The notes: generated by a model from the letters alone, not told the origin. 64,000 nucleotides of DNA from Oerskovia paurometabola (GCF_016907365.1 NZ_JAFBBV010000001.1:2108001-2172000); one strand, 5' to 3'; positions 50,244-59,605 are shown, counted from the stretch's first letter. Made by a program: numbers and translations.

Positions 50244-51152
50244 TCAGGCGAGCGGGCCGCCCGTGCCGTCGTCCCGGCGCTTGAGGTAACGCTCGAACTC
50301 GCGCGCGATGGCCTCGCCGCTCGCCTCGGGCAGCTCGGCCGTGTCCTTGGCCTCCTCGAGCTGGTGGACGTACTCCGCGATCTCCTCGTCCTCCGCGGCG
50401 AGCTCGTCGACGCCGTGCTGCCACGCCTCGGCCTCCTCCGGGAGGTCGCCCAGCGGGATCGGGTCGGACAGCAGCTCCTCGACCCGGGACAGGATCGCGA
50501 TGGTCGCCTTGGGTGAGGGCGGGTTCGCGACGTAGTGCGGCACCGCGGCCCACAACGACACGGACTGCATGCCTCGCTCCGCGGCGGCGTGCTGGAGGAC
50601 GCCCACGATCCCCGTCGGCCCCTCGTACGAGTTGGGCTCGACGTCGAGGACCGCGCGCAGGCCTGCGCTCTCGGACGTCGCGGTCATGGGGATGGGGCGG
50701 GTGTGGGGCACGTCGGCGAGCAGCGCCCCCAACGTCACGACCGTCGTGACCCCCTCGCGCTCGGCGAGGTCGAGCAGCTCGCGGCAGTACCGGCGCCAGC
50801 GCATCGACGGCTCGATGCCGTGGACCAGCAGGACGCGGCGCCCGCTGCCCGGGGCCGTGGCCGCGACGATCTTGGTCGCGGGCCAGCTGATCTCGCGGCG
50901 GCCGTCCTCCCCGGTCGTGACGACCGGCCGGATCACCTGGAAGTCGTGGTACTCCTCGGGGTCCAGCTCCGCGAGGTCCTGGGCGTCCCAGAGGTCGTGC
51001 AGGTGCAGGAGCGCCGCAGTCGCGGCGCTGCCGGCATCGTTCCACCCCTCGAATGCGGCGAGCATGACCGTCTGGCGGTGCTCGGCCGGCTCGGCCGGGA
51101 GTGTCGGCTCGGGCAGGTCGGCCGGGTCGAGCGGTTCCCTGGTCTCGTTCAT
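50244..51152 (-). CDS. PAC2-family protein
   Basis: A 302-aa protein related to the eukaryotic proteasome assembly chaperone 2. The family fold is seen in VMLAAFEGWNDAGSAATAALLHLHDL, RVLLVHGIEPSMRWRRYCRELLDLAEREGVTTVVTLGALLADVPHTRPIPMTAT and GPTGIVGVLQHAAAERGMQSVSLWAAVPHYV. A homologue lies in the proteasome neighbourhood of mycobacteria. Whether it assists proteasome assembly in bacteria is not established. TAGGCT (51164-51159) is 6 bases before the ATG. Confidence 0.9.
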   Translation of the reverse strand: MNETREPLDPADLPEPTLPAEPAEHRQTVMLAAFEGWNDAGSAATAALLHLHDLWDAQDLAELDPEEYHDFQVIRPVVTTGEDGRREISWPATKIVAATAPGSGRRVLLVHGIEPSMRWRRYCRELLDLAEREGVTTVVTLGALLADVPHTRPIPMTATSESAGLRAVLDVEPNSYEGPTGIVGVLQHAAAERGMQSVSLWAAVPHYVANPPSPKATIAILSRVEELLSDPIPLGDLPEEAEAWQHGVDELAAEDEEIAEYVHQLEEAKDTAELPEASGEAIAREFERYLKRRDDGTGGPLA

Positions 51153-51164
51153 CGTCCCAGCCTA
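51153..51164 (-). promoter_or_regulatory. Leaderless promoter of PAC2 gene
   Basis: TAGGCT (minus 51164-51159) followed by 6 bases and ATG 51152. Confidence 0.6.
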
Positions 51165-51296
51165 GGACGCCGGAGGTCCGGCGGCTGACGCGGCGGCCCG
51201 GTGCGCTCGTCGCCCGTCGCAGCAGGGAGGCGCGCGTGGGCCGCGGCAGGACCGCCAGCTAGGGTGGCAGGACGGCCACGAACCGTTCCCCGAAGC

Positions 51297-52040
51297 ATGG
51301 AGTACTCGTTGAACCCCCTGGAATCACCCGATCTCGCACGCCCCGACGCCGCCTCCCGTGAGGCGCTCGTCCTGCCGCAGGCCGTCCTGTGGGACATGGA
51401 CGGCACCCTGGTCGACACCGAGCCCTACTGGATCGCCGCCGAGCACGAGCTCGTCGAGGCGCACGGCGGGACCTGGTCGCACGAGCAGGCGATGCAGATG
51501 GTCGGCAACCCGCTCATCGAGTCGGCCAGGATCCTCCAGGCCGAGGGCGTCGACCTGCCGGCCGAGCAGATCATCGACTTCCTCATCTCGCGCGTGATCG
51601 CGCAGGTCGAGGTCGAGGTCCCGTGGCAGCCCGGCGCGCGCGAGCTGCTGGCCGAGCTGCGCGAGCGCGGGGTGCCGTGCGCGCTGGTCACGATGTCGTA
51701 CCGCTCGCTCGCCGAGCCCGTCGTCGGGATGACCCCGCCCGGGTCGTTCGAGACGCTCGTGTGCGGGGACGAGGTCACGCACGGCAAGCCCCACCCCGAG
51801 CCCTACCTCGTGGCGGCCGAGCGCCTGGGCGTCGACGTCACGCGCTGCGTCGCGATCGAGGACTCGCCCACGGGCATCGGGTCCGCCCGCGCGGCAGGGG
51901 CCGCGACGCTGGGCGTCGAGGCCGTCGTCCCCGTGCCGGTCCTGCCCGGGCTGAGCCGGACGCCGTCGCTCGCCCTCGTGGACGTCGACACGCTCGCGCG
52001 CATCCTCGCAGGTGACGTGGTCGACCTCATCGAGGACTGA
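51297..52040 (+). CDS. HAD-superfamily hydrolase
   Basis: A 247-aa HAD subfamily IA phosphatase or phosphomutase. Motif I is DMDGTLVDTEPYW (nucleophile Asp and acid/base Asp), motif II is in LVTMSYRS, motif III Lys in GKPHPEPYL and motif IV in AIEDSPTG. The substrate is probably a small sugar phosphate or nucleotide. A TAGGGT at 51260-51265 implies a 25-base leader, supporting ATG 51297 over upstream in-frame starts. Divergent from the PAC2 gene. Confidence 0.9.
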   Translation: MEYSLNPLESPDLARPDAASREALVLPQAVLWDMDGTLVDTEPYWIAAEHELVEAHGGTWSHEQAMQMVGNPLIESARILQAEGVDLPAEQIIDFLISRVIAQVEVEVPWQPGARELLAELRERGVPCALVTMSYRSLAEPVVGMTPPGSFETLVCGDEVTHGKPHPEPYLVAAERLGVDVTRCVAIEDSPTGIGSARAAGAATLGVEAVVPVPVLPGLSRTPSLALVDVDTLARILAGDVVDLIED

Positions 52041-52125
52041 GGCGCGCTCGGCGTCGGTCCGGGCGCACACCGCACGGTCCGGACGTGTGGCACCGGTACG
52101 ACGGGGGCCACTCCGGTCCGGATGC

Positions 52126-52169
52126 GTGTTCTGCGGAGCACCAACAATCGTTGGTGCTCCGCAGAACAC
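52126..52169. terminator. 20-bp perfect hairpin between HAD and RecB-like genes
   Basis: GTGTTCTGCGGAGCACCAAC (52126-52145) is exactly complementary to 52150-52169, with a 4-base loop (AATC). It lies in the 247-base gap between convergent genes; nothing else notable is in the gap. Confidence 0.82.
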
Positions 52170-52287
52170 AGACCCTGGGGTCCCGACGCTCAGGGCTTCG
52201 TCCGCGCCGTGGCCGGGGTGCCAGTGCTCCCGCCGTGCTCCCCTCGTGCACGGCCCGAGCCAGTTCGGCCCGACCGCTCGACGCGTC

Positions 52288-53301
52288 CTACGACGCCACG
52301 GCCTCCGGCGCGATGCCGAGCGCGAGCTCGACCGCACCCTCGGGGATCTCCGGGGGCGTCCCGCCGAACTGCGGGCAGACGGCCTGGTACGCGCACCACC
52401 CGCACAGCGGGGTCCTGCGTGGGGTCCACTGCCCGGTACGTGCGGCCTGCGTGATGGTCGACCAGAGCGTGCGCACCTGCTCCTCGACCGCGAGGAGGTC
52501 CGCCTCCTGCGGCTCGGCGCGCAGCACCTGGCCGTCGCCCAGGTAGACGAGCTGGAGCATCTTGGGGATCTCGCCCCGCTCGCGCCACAGGACGAGGCCG
52601 TAGAAGCGCATCTGGAACAGGGCCGAGCCCTGGTACTGCGGGCGAGGCGACTTGCCCGTCTTGTAGTCGACGACCCGCATCGCGCCGTTCGGGGCGAGGT
52701 CGAGCCGGTCGACGATGCCGCGCAGCAGCGGGCCGTCCTCGAGCTGGGTCTCGACGAACATCTCACGCTCGGCGGGTTCGAGGCGGTTGGGGTCCTCGAG
52801 CGTGAAGTAGGTCCCCAGGAGGTTCCCCGCGCCGTCGAGCCAGGCCTGCACCCCGCCGTCGACCCCAGCAGCGCCTCCGGCGAACAGCTCCGCGTACCGC
52901 GGCTCGGCCTGCTGCAGCCGCTCCCACTCGCCGGGCAGCATGGCCTGCGCGGCCGCGAGGGTGCGCTCGCCCAGCGGGGCGTCGTACAGGCGCTCGAGCA
53001 CCGAGTGCACCAGGGTGCCGCGTGCGGCGGCCGAGCTGGGGGGCTCGGGCAGCTTGTCGACCACGCGGAAGCGGAAGAGCAGCGGGCACTGCATGAAGTC
53101 GTTCGCCCGTGACGGCGACAGGGCGGGCCGACGGCGCTCGCGGGGCGCACGGCCCAGGAGCTCGGCGGTCTCGACGGACTCGAGCGGCTCCGCGGCGTCT
53201 GCAGGCCCACCCGGCACGGCAGGCCCACCCGGCACGACGGGGCCGCCGGGCTCGCCAGGAGTGGGGCCGGAGCCGGTGAGGTCGGGGGCGAGGGACGTCA
53301 T
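52288..53301 (-). CDS. RecB-family PD-(D/E)XK nuclease
   Basis: A 337-aa RecB-like exonuclease (Rv2119-type in mycobacteria). The nuclease motif is LRGIVDRLDLAPNGAMRVVDYKTGKSP (catalytic Asp and Lys in VVDYKTG). An iron-sulphur-type cysteine set is suggested by Cys in DFMQCPLLFRF and the C-terminal CGWCAYQAVCP. About 35 N-terminal residues are Gly/Pro repeats (GGPVVPGGPAVPGGP). Its cellular role is unknown, but in several actinobacteria it sits next to trmI and the proteasome genes as here. TAGGCT lies 6 bases before the ATG. Confidence 0.88.
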   Translation of the reverse strand: MTSLAPDLTGSGPTPGEPGGPVVPGGPAVPGGPADAAEPLESVETAELLGRAPRERRRPALSPSRANDFMQCPLLFRFRVVDKLPEPPSSAAARGTLVHSVLERLYDAPLGERTLAAAQAMLPGEWERLQQAEPRYAELFAGGAAGVDGGVQAWLDGAGNLLGTYFTLEDPNRLEPAEREMFVETQLEDGPLLRGIVDRLDLAPNGAMRVVDYKTGKSPRPQYQGSALFQMRFYGLVLWRERGEIPKMLQLVYLGDGQVLRAEPQEADLLAVEEQVRTLWSTITQAARTGQWTPRRTPLCGWCAYQAVCPQFGGTPPEIPEGAVELALGIAPEAVAS

Positions 53302-53313
53302 GCGTCGAGCCTA
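53302..53313 (-). promoter_or_regulatory. Leaderless promoter of RecB-like gene
   Basis: TAGGCT (minus 53313-53308) followed by 6 bases and the ATG at 53301. It is back-to-back with the M50 promoter. Confidence 0.6.
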
Positions 53314-53374
53314 CGTGTCGACGCCCACACGCTCGCCATGCTCCACAGCCCAGGTCCGGCCCAGGTGCCCGACA

Positions 53375-53386
53375 TAGGGTGTCGAC
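53375..53386 (+). promoter_or_regulatory. Leaderless promoter of M50 protease
   Basis: TAGGGT (53375-53380) followed by 6 bases and GTG 53387. Confidence 0.6.
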
Positions 53387-54556
53387 GTGGAGACCACCCC
53401 GGCACCGGCACGTCGCGCCCCCCGAGACCCGCAGCTCACGAAGGGCTGGACCATCGGTCGGGTGTCGGGCGCCCCCGTCATCCTGACCCCGTCCTGGTTC
53501 CTGGCCGCGGCCGTGCTGACGTTCCTGTTCGTCCCCACGGTGCGCAGCTTCGCGCCGCACCTCGGCAGCAGCGAGGTCTACCTGGTCTCGTTCGTCTTCG
53601 TGCTGCTGCTGTTCGTCTCGGTGTTCCTGCACGAGGTCGCGCACGCCGTGGTCGCCAAGGCCCGTGGGCACCAGGTCACGGAGCTCGCCGTGACGCTGTG
53701 GGGCGGCCACACCGCGTACTCGGGTGCGTCGAGGCGTCCGCTCGACGGCATCCTCGTCTCGGTCGTCGGCCCGCTCACGAACCTTCTCCTCGCAGCGGTG
53801 TGCTGGCTCGTCTTCCAGGTGCAGCCGACCATGACGATCCCCGCCCTGCTGCTGTACGCGGCGGCGTTCTCGAACGCGTTCGTGGGGATCTTCAACCTCC
53901 TGCCCGGCCTGCCGCTCGACGGCGGCCAGATCCTCGAGTCCGCGGTCTGGGCCGCGACCGGCTCGCGGACCACGGGCACGATCGTCGCCGGCTGGGTCGG
54001 GCGCGTCGTGGCCGTCGGGGTCGTGCTGTGGGCGCTGGTGTGGCCGCCGCTCAACGGGTACCAGGTGTCCTTGTTCACGGTCGCGTGGGCCGCCCTGATC
54101 GGCGCGTTCCTGTGGTCCGGGGCGGGGGCCGCGATCAAGAACGGCCGCACGCGCGCGGCGGTCGCGGACCTGTCGGTCGCGGCGCTCGCGTACCCGGCCG
54201 TCGCGGTGCCCGTGACCAGCACGGTGGCCGACGCCGTCGCGTCGGCCCAGCGCGCCGGCGCGGGCCACGTCGTGCTCGTCGAGACCGACGGTCACCCCGT
54301 GGCCTTCGCGGACCCTGCGGCCGTCGCCGCGGTGCCCCCGGCACAGGCGGCGCTGACCCCGGTCGGGGCGGTCGCCGTCGGGCTGCCTCCGACCGCGTGG
54401 GTCGACGTGCACCTGCGCGGCCAGGCCATGCTCGACGCCGTGGCCGCGGTGACGCGCGACGCCCCGGTGGTCGTCGTGACGGACGGCGGTCGCGTCGTCG
54501 GGCTCCTGGACGTCTCGCGCGTCGTCGCGGCGCTCAAGGGGACCCGCGGGCGCTGA
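53387..54556 (+). CDS. M50 site-2 protease with CBS-like domain
   Basis: A 389-aa membrane zinc metalloprotease of the SpoIVFB/S2P group, cutting within membranes. The zinc motif HEVAHAVVAKARG is in one TM helix and the second ligand is in LLPGLPLDGGQIL. Six or so TM helices are followed by a C-terminal CBS-type pair (VTSTVADAVASAQRAGAGHVVLVETDGHPVAF and VVVVTDGGRVVGLLDVSRVV). It starts at the GTG fixed by TAGGGT. It is followed by trmI; a related M50 gene lies next to trmI in other actinobacteria. Substrate unknown. Confidence 0.9.
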   Translation: METTPAPARRAPRDPQLTKGWTIGRVSGAPVILTPSWFLAAAVLTFLFVPTVRSFAPHLGSSEVYLVSFVFVLLLFVSVFLHEVAHAVVAKARGHQVTELAVTLWGGHTAYSGASRRPLDGILVSVVGPLTNLLLAAVCWLVFQVQPTMTIPALLLYAAAFSNAFVGIFNLLPGLPLDGGQILESAVWAATGSRTTGTIVAGWVGRVVAVGVVLWALVWPPLNGYQVSLFTVAWAALIGAFLWSGAGAAIKNGRTRAAVADLSVAALAYPAVAVPVTSTVADAVASAQRAGAGHVVLVETDGHPVAFADPAAVAAVPPAQAALTPVGAVAVGLPPTAWVDVHLRGQAMLDAVAAVTRDAPVVVVTDGGRVVGLLDVSRVVAALKGTRGR

Positions 54557-54609
54557 CCCGTCACCGGGTCGCGTCGGAAGTGAGGGCGGTCCACGCCGCC
54601 GCGCCCGAC

Positions 54610-54623
54610 TAGGATGGTCGCCC
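54610..54623 (+). promoter_or_regulatory. Leaderless promoter of trmI
   Basis: TAGGAT (54610-54615) followed by 8 bases and GTG 54624. Confidence 0.52.
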
Positions 54624-55784
54624 GTGACCCACGACCCCGCGCACGACGCCTCCGCCCTGCCCGTCCCGGCCGACGACGCCGCCACGCAGGCCCCCACGCC
54701 GACCGGCGCCGACGTGCGGCGCGGACCGCTGCGTCTGGGGGACAAGGTCCAGCTCACCGACCCGCGCGGCCGCCTGCACACCATCACGCTCGCGACGGGC
54801 GCCACGTTCCACACGCACCGCGGCTACCTCGCGCACGAGGACCTCGTGGGGCTGCCCGAGGGGTCGGTCGTGCGCAACACCGCGGGCATCGAGTACCTCG
54901 CGCTGCGCCCCCTGCTCGCCGACTACGTGCTCTCGATGCCGCGCGGCGCGGCCGTGGTCTATCCCAAGGACGCCGGCCAGATCGTCGCGATGGCCGACAT
55001 CTACCCCGGCGCGCGCGTCGTCGAGGCGGGCGTGGGCTCGGGTGCGCTGACCATGTCGCTGCTGCGCGCCGTCGGCGACCAGGGCACGGTCCACTCGATC
55101 GAGCGTCGTGAGGACTTCGCGGCGATCGCGCGCGGGAACGTCGAGCTGTTCTTCGGCGGGGAGCACCCCGCGTGGGAGCTGTCGGTCGGCGACCTGTCCG
55201 ACGTCCTGCCGCAGGTCGCGGAGAAGGGCTCGATCGACCGCGTCGTGCTCGACATGCTCGCGCCGTGGGAGAACCTCGACGCCGTGGCCGACGCGCTCGC
55301 CCCCGGCGGGGTCCTCATCTGCTACGTCGCGACCGCGACCCAGCTCTCGCGCCTCGCCGAGGACCTGCGCTCCGACGGCCGGTACGCCGAGCCCTCGGCA
55401 TGGGAGTCGCTCGTGCGCGGCTGGCACCTCGAGGGGCTCGCGGTGCGCCCGCAGCACCGCATGGTCGGGCACACGGGCTTCCTGCTCACGGCGCGCCGCC
55501 TCGCGGACGGCACGGTCGCGCCCCTGCGCAAGCGTCGCCCCGCGAAGGGGTCCTACCCGGTGGCCGAGGAGTGGACGCCCGAGGACCTCGGCGAGCGGTC
55601 GGTCTCCGACAAGCGCGTGCGCCGCGTGCGCCGCGACGTCGGCCAGGGTCCTCAGCTGGACCCGCGCACGGGCCAGCCGCTCGAGCCGGTCGACACCGTG
55701 GACGGCGTCGACGAGCCCCTGGCGGACCCCGCGTCCTCGGTCGAGGACACCCGGGACGATTCGGGCGCAGTCGACAACGATTGA
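54624..55784 (+). CDS. trmI: tRNA (adenine-N1)-methyltransferase TrmI
   Basis: A 386-aa SAM-dependent enzyme forming m1A58 in tRNA, orthologous in position to Rv2118c. An N-terminal beta domain with FHTHRGYLAHEDLVGLPEG and YLALRPLLADYVLSMPRGAAVVYPKDAGQIV is followed by the SAM-binding motif VVEAGVGSGALTMSLLRAVGDQG and motif IV DMLAPWENLDA. The C-terminal about 90 residues are a charged, Asp-rich tail not needed for the fold. It is immediately upstream of arc/mpa, as in mycobacteria. Confidence 0.93.
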   Translation: MTHDPAHDASALPVPADDAATQAPTPTGADVRRGPLRLGDKVQLTDPRGRLHTITLATGATFHTHRGYLAHEDLVGLPEGSVVRNTAGIEYLALRPLLADYVLSMPRGAAVVYPKDAGQIVAMADIYPGARVVEAGVGSGALTMSLLRAVGDQGTVHSIERREDFAAIARGNVELFFGGEHPAWELSVGDLSDVLPQVAEKGSIDRVVLDMLAPWENLDAVADALAPGGVLICYVATATQLSRLAEDLRSDGRYAEPSAWESLVRGWHLEGLAVRPQHRMVGHTGFLLTARRLADGTVAPLRKRRPAKGSYPVAEEWTPEDLGERSVSDKRVRRVRRDVGQGPQLDPRTGQPLEPVDTVDGVDEPLADPASSVEDTRDDSGAVDND

Positions 55785-55941
55785 GGAACGGCCGTCTCAG
55801 CCCAGGTGTTCCTGGAGCGCCTGCGGGAGACTTGTGCGTAAGGTCGTGCCTCGATCACCGGGTTGCCGGGGGTCGGTGACGCGCCGGTGACGGGGTCGAC
55901 CGCACGACCTCCTGACGGTGCCTGCGAGAGGGAGAAGCCGG

Positions 55942-57633
55942 ATGACCGACACACCTGGACTGACACCTGGACCGACCCCGAGCCGTGACGCGGAGCGCCA
56001 GCAGGCGATCCTGTCCGCGAAGAACGAGCGGCTCGCCGAGGCCCTGCGGGCCGCGCGGGACCAGATCATCGACCTCAAGCGGCAGATCGACGAGCTCGCC
56101 AAGCCGCCGGGCACCTACGCGCTGTTCCTCGGTGCGCACGCCGACGGCACCGTGGACGTGTCCGCGGCGGGCCGCAAGATGCACGTCGGGGCGAGCCCGA
56201 GCCTCGACGTGTCGCGGTTGCAGCCGGGCCAGGAGGTCAAGCTCAACGAGGCCATGACGGTCGTGGCCGCTGGCGGGTACGAGCAGGTCGGCGAGCTCGT
56301 GACGGTCAAGGAGCTCCTGGGCTCCGACCGGGCGCTCGTCGTGGGGCGCTCGGACGAGGAGCGCGTCGTGCGGCTCGCGGGCTCGCTCGCCGACTCGCCG
56401 CTGCGCGTCGGGGACTCCCTGACGATCGACACGCGCAGCGGGTTCGTGTTCGAGATCGTGCCCAAGTCCGAGGTCGAGGAGCTCGTCCTCGAAGAGGTCC
56501 CCGACATCGACTACTCCGACATCGGTGGCCTGGGGCCGCAGATCGAGCAGATCCGCGACGCGGTCGAGCTGCCGTTCAGCCACCCCGACCTGTTCCGCGA
56601 GCACGGGCTGCGCCCGCCCAAGGGCGTCCTGCTGTACGGGCCTCCCGGGTGCGGCAAGACGCTCATCGCCAAGGCCGTCGCGAACTCGCTCGCGCACACC
56701 GTCGCCAAGGCGCGCGCCGCGGCGGGCGAGCTCGCGGGGGAGACGGTCGTCTCGGACCCCGAGGGTGCCAAGAGCTACTTCCTCAACGTCAAGGGGCCCG
56801 AGCTCCTCAACAAGTACGTGGGGGAGACCGAGCGCCATATCCGGCTCATCTTCGCCCGCGCCCGGGAGAAGGCCTCGCAGGGCACCCCGGTCGTGGTGTT
56901 CTTCGACGAGATGGAGTCGCTGTTCCGCACGCGCGGCACGGGCCTGTCGTCCGACGTCGAGACGACGATCGTCCCGCAGCTCCTGAGCGAGATCGACGGT
57001 GTCGAGCGCCTCGACAACGTCATCGTCATCGGCGCCTCCAACCGCGAGGACATGATCGACCCGGCGATCCTGCGCCCCGGGCGGCTCGACGTGAAGATCA
57101 AGATCGAGCGCCCCGACGCCGAGGGGGCCAAGGAGATCTTCGCGAAGTACCTGACCACGGACCTGCCGATCCACGCGGAGGACCTGGCCGAGCACGGCGG
57201 GAGCCCGCAGGAGGCCCTCGACGCGATGATCACGAGCGTCGTCGAGCGCATGTACTCCGAGGAGGACGAGAACCAGTTCCTCGAGGTCACGTACGCGAGC
57301 GGCGACAAGGAGGTCCTGTTCTTCAAGGACTTCAACTCGGGCGCCATGATCCAGAACGTCGTGGACCGCGCCAAGAAGTCCGCCATCAAGGACCTCCTGG
57401 CGACCGGTCAGCGCGGCATCCGGGTCGAGCACCTGCTCGCGGCGTGCGTCGACGAGTTCAAGGAGAACGAGGACCTGCCGAACACGACCAACCCCGACGA
57501 CTGGGCGCGGATCTCCGGCAAGAAGGGCGAGCGCATCGTCTTCATCCGCACGATCGTCCAGAAGAAGGGCGACGGGGCGGGTGCCACGGCGCGCACCATC
57601 GACACCGTGACGAACACGGGGCAGTACCTGTAA
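55942..57633 (+). CDS. arc: Proteasome-associated ATPase ARC/Mpa
   Basis: A 563-aa AAA ATPase forming the hexameric unfoldase of the 20S proteasome. A coiled coil (about 20-65: [40 protein letters not shown]) binds Pup. Two OB domains follow, then the AAA module with Walker A GPPGCGKT and Walker [11 protein letters not shown]. The C-terminus is TNTGQYL, whose terminal Tyr-Leu docks into proteasome pockets. ATG at 55942 is preceded by GGGAG at 7 bases. It is separated from dop by a strong hairpin. Confidence 0.97.
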   Translation: MTDTPGLTPGPTPSRDAERQQAILSAKNERLAEALRAARDQIIDLKRQIDELAKPPGTYALFLGAHADGTVDVSAAGRKMHVGASPSLDVSRLQPGQEVKLNEAMTVVAAGGYEQVGELVTVKELLGSDRALVVGRSDEERVVRLAGSLADSPLRVGDSLTIDTRSGFVFEIVPKSEVEELVLEEVPDIDYSDIGGLGPQIEQIRDAVELPFSHPDLFREHGLRPPKGVLLYGPPGCGKTLIAKAVANSLAHTVAKARAAAGELAGETVVSDPEGAKSYFLNVKGPELLNKYVGETERHIRLIFARAREKASQGTPVVVFFDEMESLFRTRGTGLSSDVETTIVPQLLSEIDGVERLDNVIVIGASNREDMIDPAILRPGRLDVKIKIERPDAEGAKEIFAKYLTTDLPIHAEDLAEHGGSPQEALDAMITSVVERMYSEEDENQFLEVTYASGDKEVLFFKDFNSGAMIQNVVDRAKKSAIKDLLATGQRGIRVEHLLAACVDEFKENEDLPNTTNPDDWARISGKKGERIVFIRTIVQKKGDGAGATARTIDTVTNTGQYL

Positions 57634-57682
57634 GTACCTGTAGTCGCCTCCTGGGGCGGCACGCGCGGCGCCGCGCCGCACG

Positions 57683-57719
57683 GCCGGGCCCGACGGCGCA
57701 CCCCGCCGCCGGGCCCGGC
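57683..57719 (+). terminator. Strong hairpin after arc/mpa
   Basis: GCCGGGCCCG-A-CGGCG pairs with CGCCG-C-CGGGCCCGGC around a 5-base loop, about 50 bases after the arc stop and before the dop promoter. Confidence 0.75.
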
Positions 57720-57799
57720 TCGCGTCGGGGACGGGGCGGGCAGGTGCGTCGTGACGGTCCTCTCCGTGGACAGCCCGCCCCGCCGTCACGGCCCCGGCA

Positions 57800-57812
57800 T
57801 AGGGTGGTGCTC
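57800..57812 (+). promoter_or_regulatory. Leaderless promoter of dop
   Basis: TAGGGT (57800-57805) followed by 7 bases and GTG 57813. Confidence 0.62.
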
Positions 57813-59471
57813 GTGACCGTGCGACGCGTGATGGGGATCGAGACCGAGTACGGCGTGCTGCAGCCCGGGCGGCCGCTCGCGAACCCGATGCTCATGTCGA
57901 GCCAGGTCGTGACGACCTACCGGGCGCTCGCGGCCCGTGCCGACGGCGCTCGCGGCAAGGCCCGCTGGGACTACGACGACGAGGACCCGTTGCAGGACGC
58001 CCGGGGGTTCCACCTCCAGCGCGCCGCGGCCCACCCCTCGCTGCTGACGGACGACCCGACCCGGCCTGCGCCGTCGGGCCCCGTGGCGCAGCGCCCCGGC
58101 GTGGCGACCTCCCTCCAGGAGGTCGCGCGCCCTACGCACGAGGAGTACGACGACCCGAGCGCCGCGAACGTCATCCTGACGAACGGTGCGCGGCTGTACG
58201 TCGACCACGCGCACCCGGAGTACTCGTCGCCCGAGGTCACGAACCCGGCCGACGCGGTGTGCTGGGACGTCGCGGGCGAGCGCATCATGCTCGCTGCCTC
58301 GCGCGAGCTGAGCGCCGTGCCGGGCTCGGAGGTCGTGCTCTACAAGAACAACGTCGACGGCAAGGGCGCCTCGTACGGCACGCACGAGAACTACCTCGTC
58401 GACCGAGAGGTACCGTTCTCGACCATCGTCGAGCTGCTCACGCCGTTCCTCGTCACGCGCCAGGTCTTCACGGGCTCGGGGCGCGTGGGCCTCGGCGCCG
58501 TGGGGCAGGAGCCGGGCTTCCAGCTCTCGCAGCGCGCGGACTACATGGAGGCCGAGGTCGGCCTCGAGACCACGCTGCGCCGCCCCATCGTCAACACGCG
58601 CGACGAGCCGCACGCCGACCGTCAGCGCTGGCGGCGCCTGCACCTGATCATCGGGGACGCGAACCTGTTCGAGGTCGCGACCTACCTCAAGCTCGGCACC
58701 ACCTCGCTCGTCCTGTTCGTGATCGAGCAGCTCGACGCGCTCGCGACCGTCGAGGGGGCGTCCGGGGCCTCGCTGCGCGCCGAGCTCGCGGCCCTGCGCC
58801 TGCACGACCCGGTGACGGACGTCCAGAAGGTCAGCCGCGACCTCGACCTGACCGCGCCGCTCCTGCTCGCCGACGGGCGCCGGCTCACGGCCCTCGACGT
58901 CCAGCGCGCGTACGCCGACGTGGCACGCCGCGCGGCCGAGCACCTGGGCACGCTCGACGACGAGACCCGGTCGGTCCTGGACCGCTGGGACTCGGTCCTC
59001 GAACGCCTCGGGACGGACCCCTCCTCGTGCGCCAAGGAGGTCGAGTGGGTCGCGAAGCTGCGCCTGCTGGACCGGCTGCGCCAGCGCGACCACCTCGACT
59101 GGGACCACCCGCGCCTGGCCGCGATGGACCTCCAGTGGTCGGACGTGCGCCCCGAGCGCAGCATCTACCACCGGTTGCTCGCCGCCGGCGCGGCCGAGCG
59201 CGTCGTCGACGAGCGCGCGGTCTCCCAGGCCGTGCACCACGCACCCGAGGACACGCGCGCGTACTTCCGGGGCGAGGTCATGGCCCGGTTCGGCGACCAG
59301 GTCTCGGCCGCGAGCTGGGACTCGGTGATCTTCGACGTCGTGGGCGCCCCGTCGCTCCAGCGCGTGCCCATGCTCGACCCGTTGCGCGGCACACGGGCGC
59401 ACATCGGCGCGCTGCTCGACGCGAGCACGGACGCGGGCGCGCTCCTCGAGGGCCTCGCGGGCAGCCGATGA
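57813..59471 (+). CDS. dop: Depupylase / Pup deamidase Dop with long Dop-loop
   Basis: A 552-aa carboxylate-amine-ligase-fold enzyme that removes Pup from proteins. It starts MGIETEYGVLQPG (ATP/metal site), and has LYVDHAHPEYSSPEV, VLYKNNVDGKGASYGTHENYLVDR and SQRADYMEAEVG. The Dop-loop region, between DARGFHLQR and ANVILTNGARLYVDHAHPEYS, is enlarged by about 30 residues (PTRPAPSGPVAQRPGVATS is one part). It is longer than mycobacterial Dop (about 505 aa). Pup here ends in Glu, so only depupylation would be needed. Confidence 0.96.
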   Translation: MTVRRVMGIETEYGVLQPGRPLANPMLMSSQVVTTYRALAARADGARGKARWDYDDEDPLQDARGFHLQRAAAHPSLLTDDPTRPAPSGPVAQRPGVATSLQEVARPTHEEYDDPSAANVILTNGARLYVDHAHPEYSSPEVTNPADAVCWDVAGERIMLAASRELSAVPGSEVVLYKNNVDGKGASYGTHENYLVDREVPFSTIVELLTPFLVTRQVFTGSGRVGLGAVGQEPGFQLSQRADYMEAEVGLETTLRRPIVNTRDEPHADRQRWRRLHLIIGDANLFEVATYLKLGTTSLVLFVIEQLDALATVEGASGASLRAELAALRLHDPVTDVQKVSRDLDLTAPLLLADGRRLTALDVQRAYADVARRAAEHLGTLDDETRSVLDRWDSVLERLGTDPSSCAKEVEWVAKLRLLDRLRQRDHLDWDHPRLAAMDLQWSDVRPERSIYHRLLAAGAAERVVDERAVSQAVHHAPEDTRAYFRGEVMARFGDQVSAASWDSVIFDVVGAPSLQRVPMLDPLRGTRAHIGALLDASTDAGALLEGLAGSR

Positions 59472-59527
59472 GGCACCCCGCCGTGCGCTCGCGGCTCGTC
59501 GCACCTCGCGAACTGCACGCAAGAGCC

Positions 59528-59533
59528 TAGGCT
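59528..59533 (+). promoter_or_regulatory. Promoter -10 of pup-prcBA-pafA operon
   Basis: TAGGCT within the palindrome CCTAGG; the start would be near 59540, giving a leader of about 65 bases before the pup RBS. The region 59472-59605 otherwise shows no feature. Confidence 0.5.
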
Positions 59534-59605
59534 TCAAGAAGACGCGGGCCTCGCGCAGGGCCGCCCACGGATCAGCAGGACAGCACGCACACCCAGGAGG
59601 CGAAG

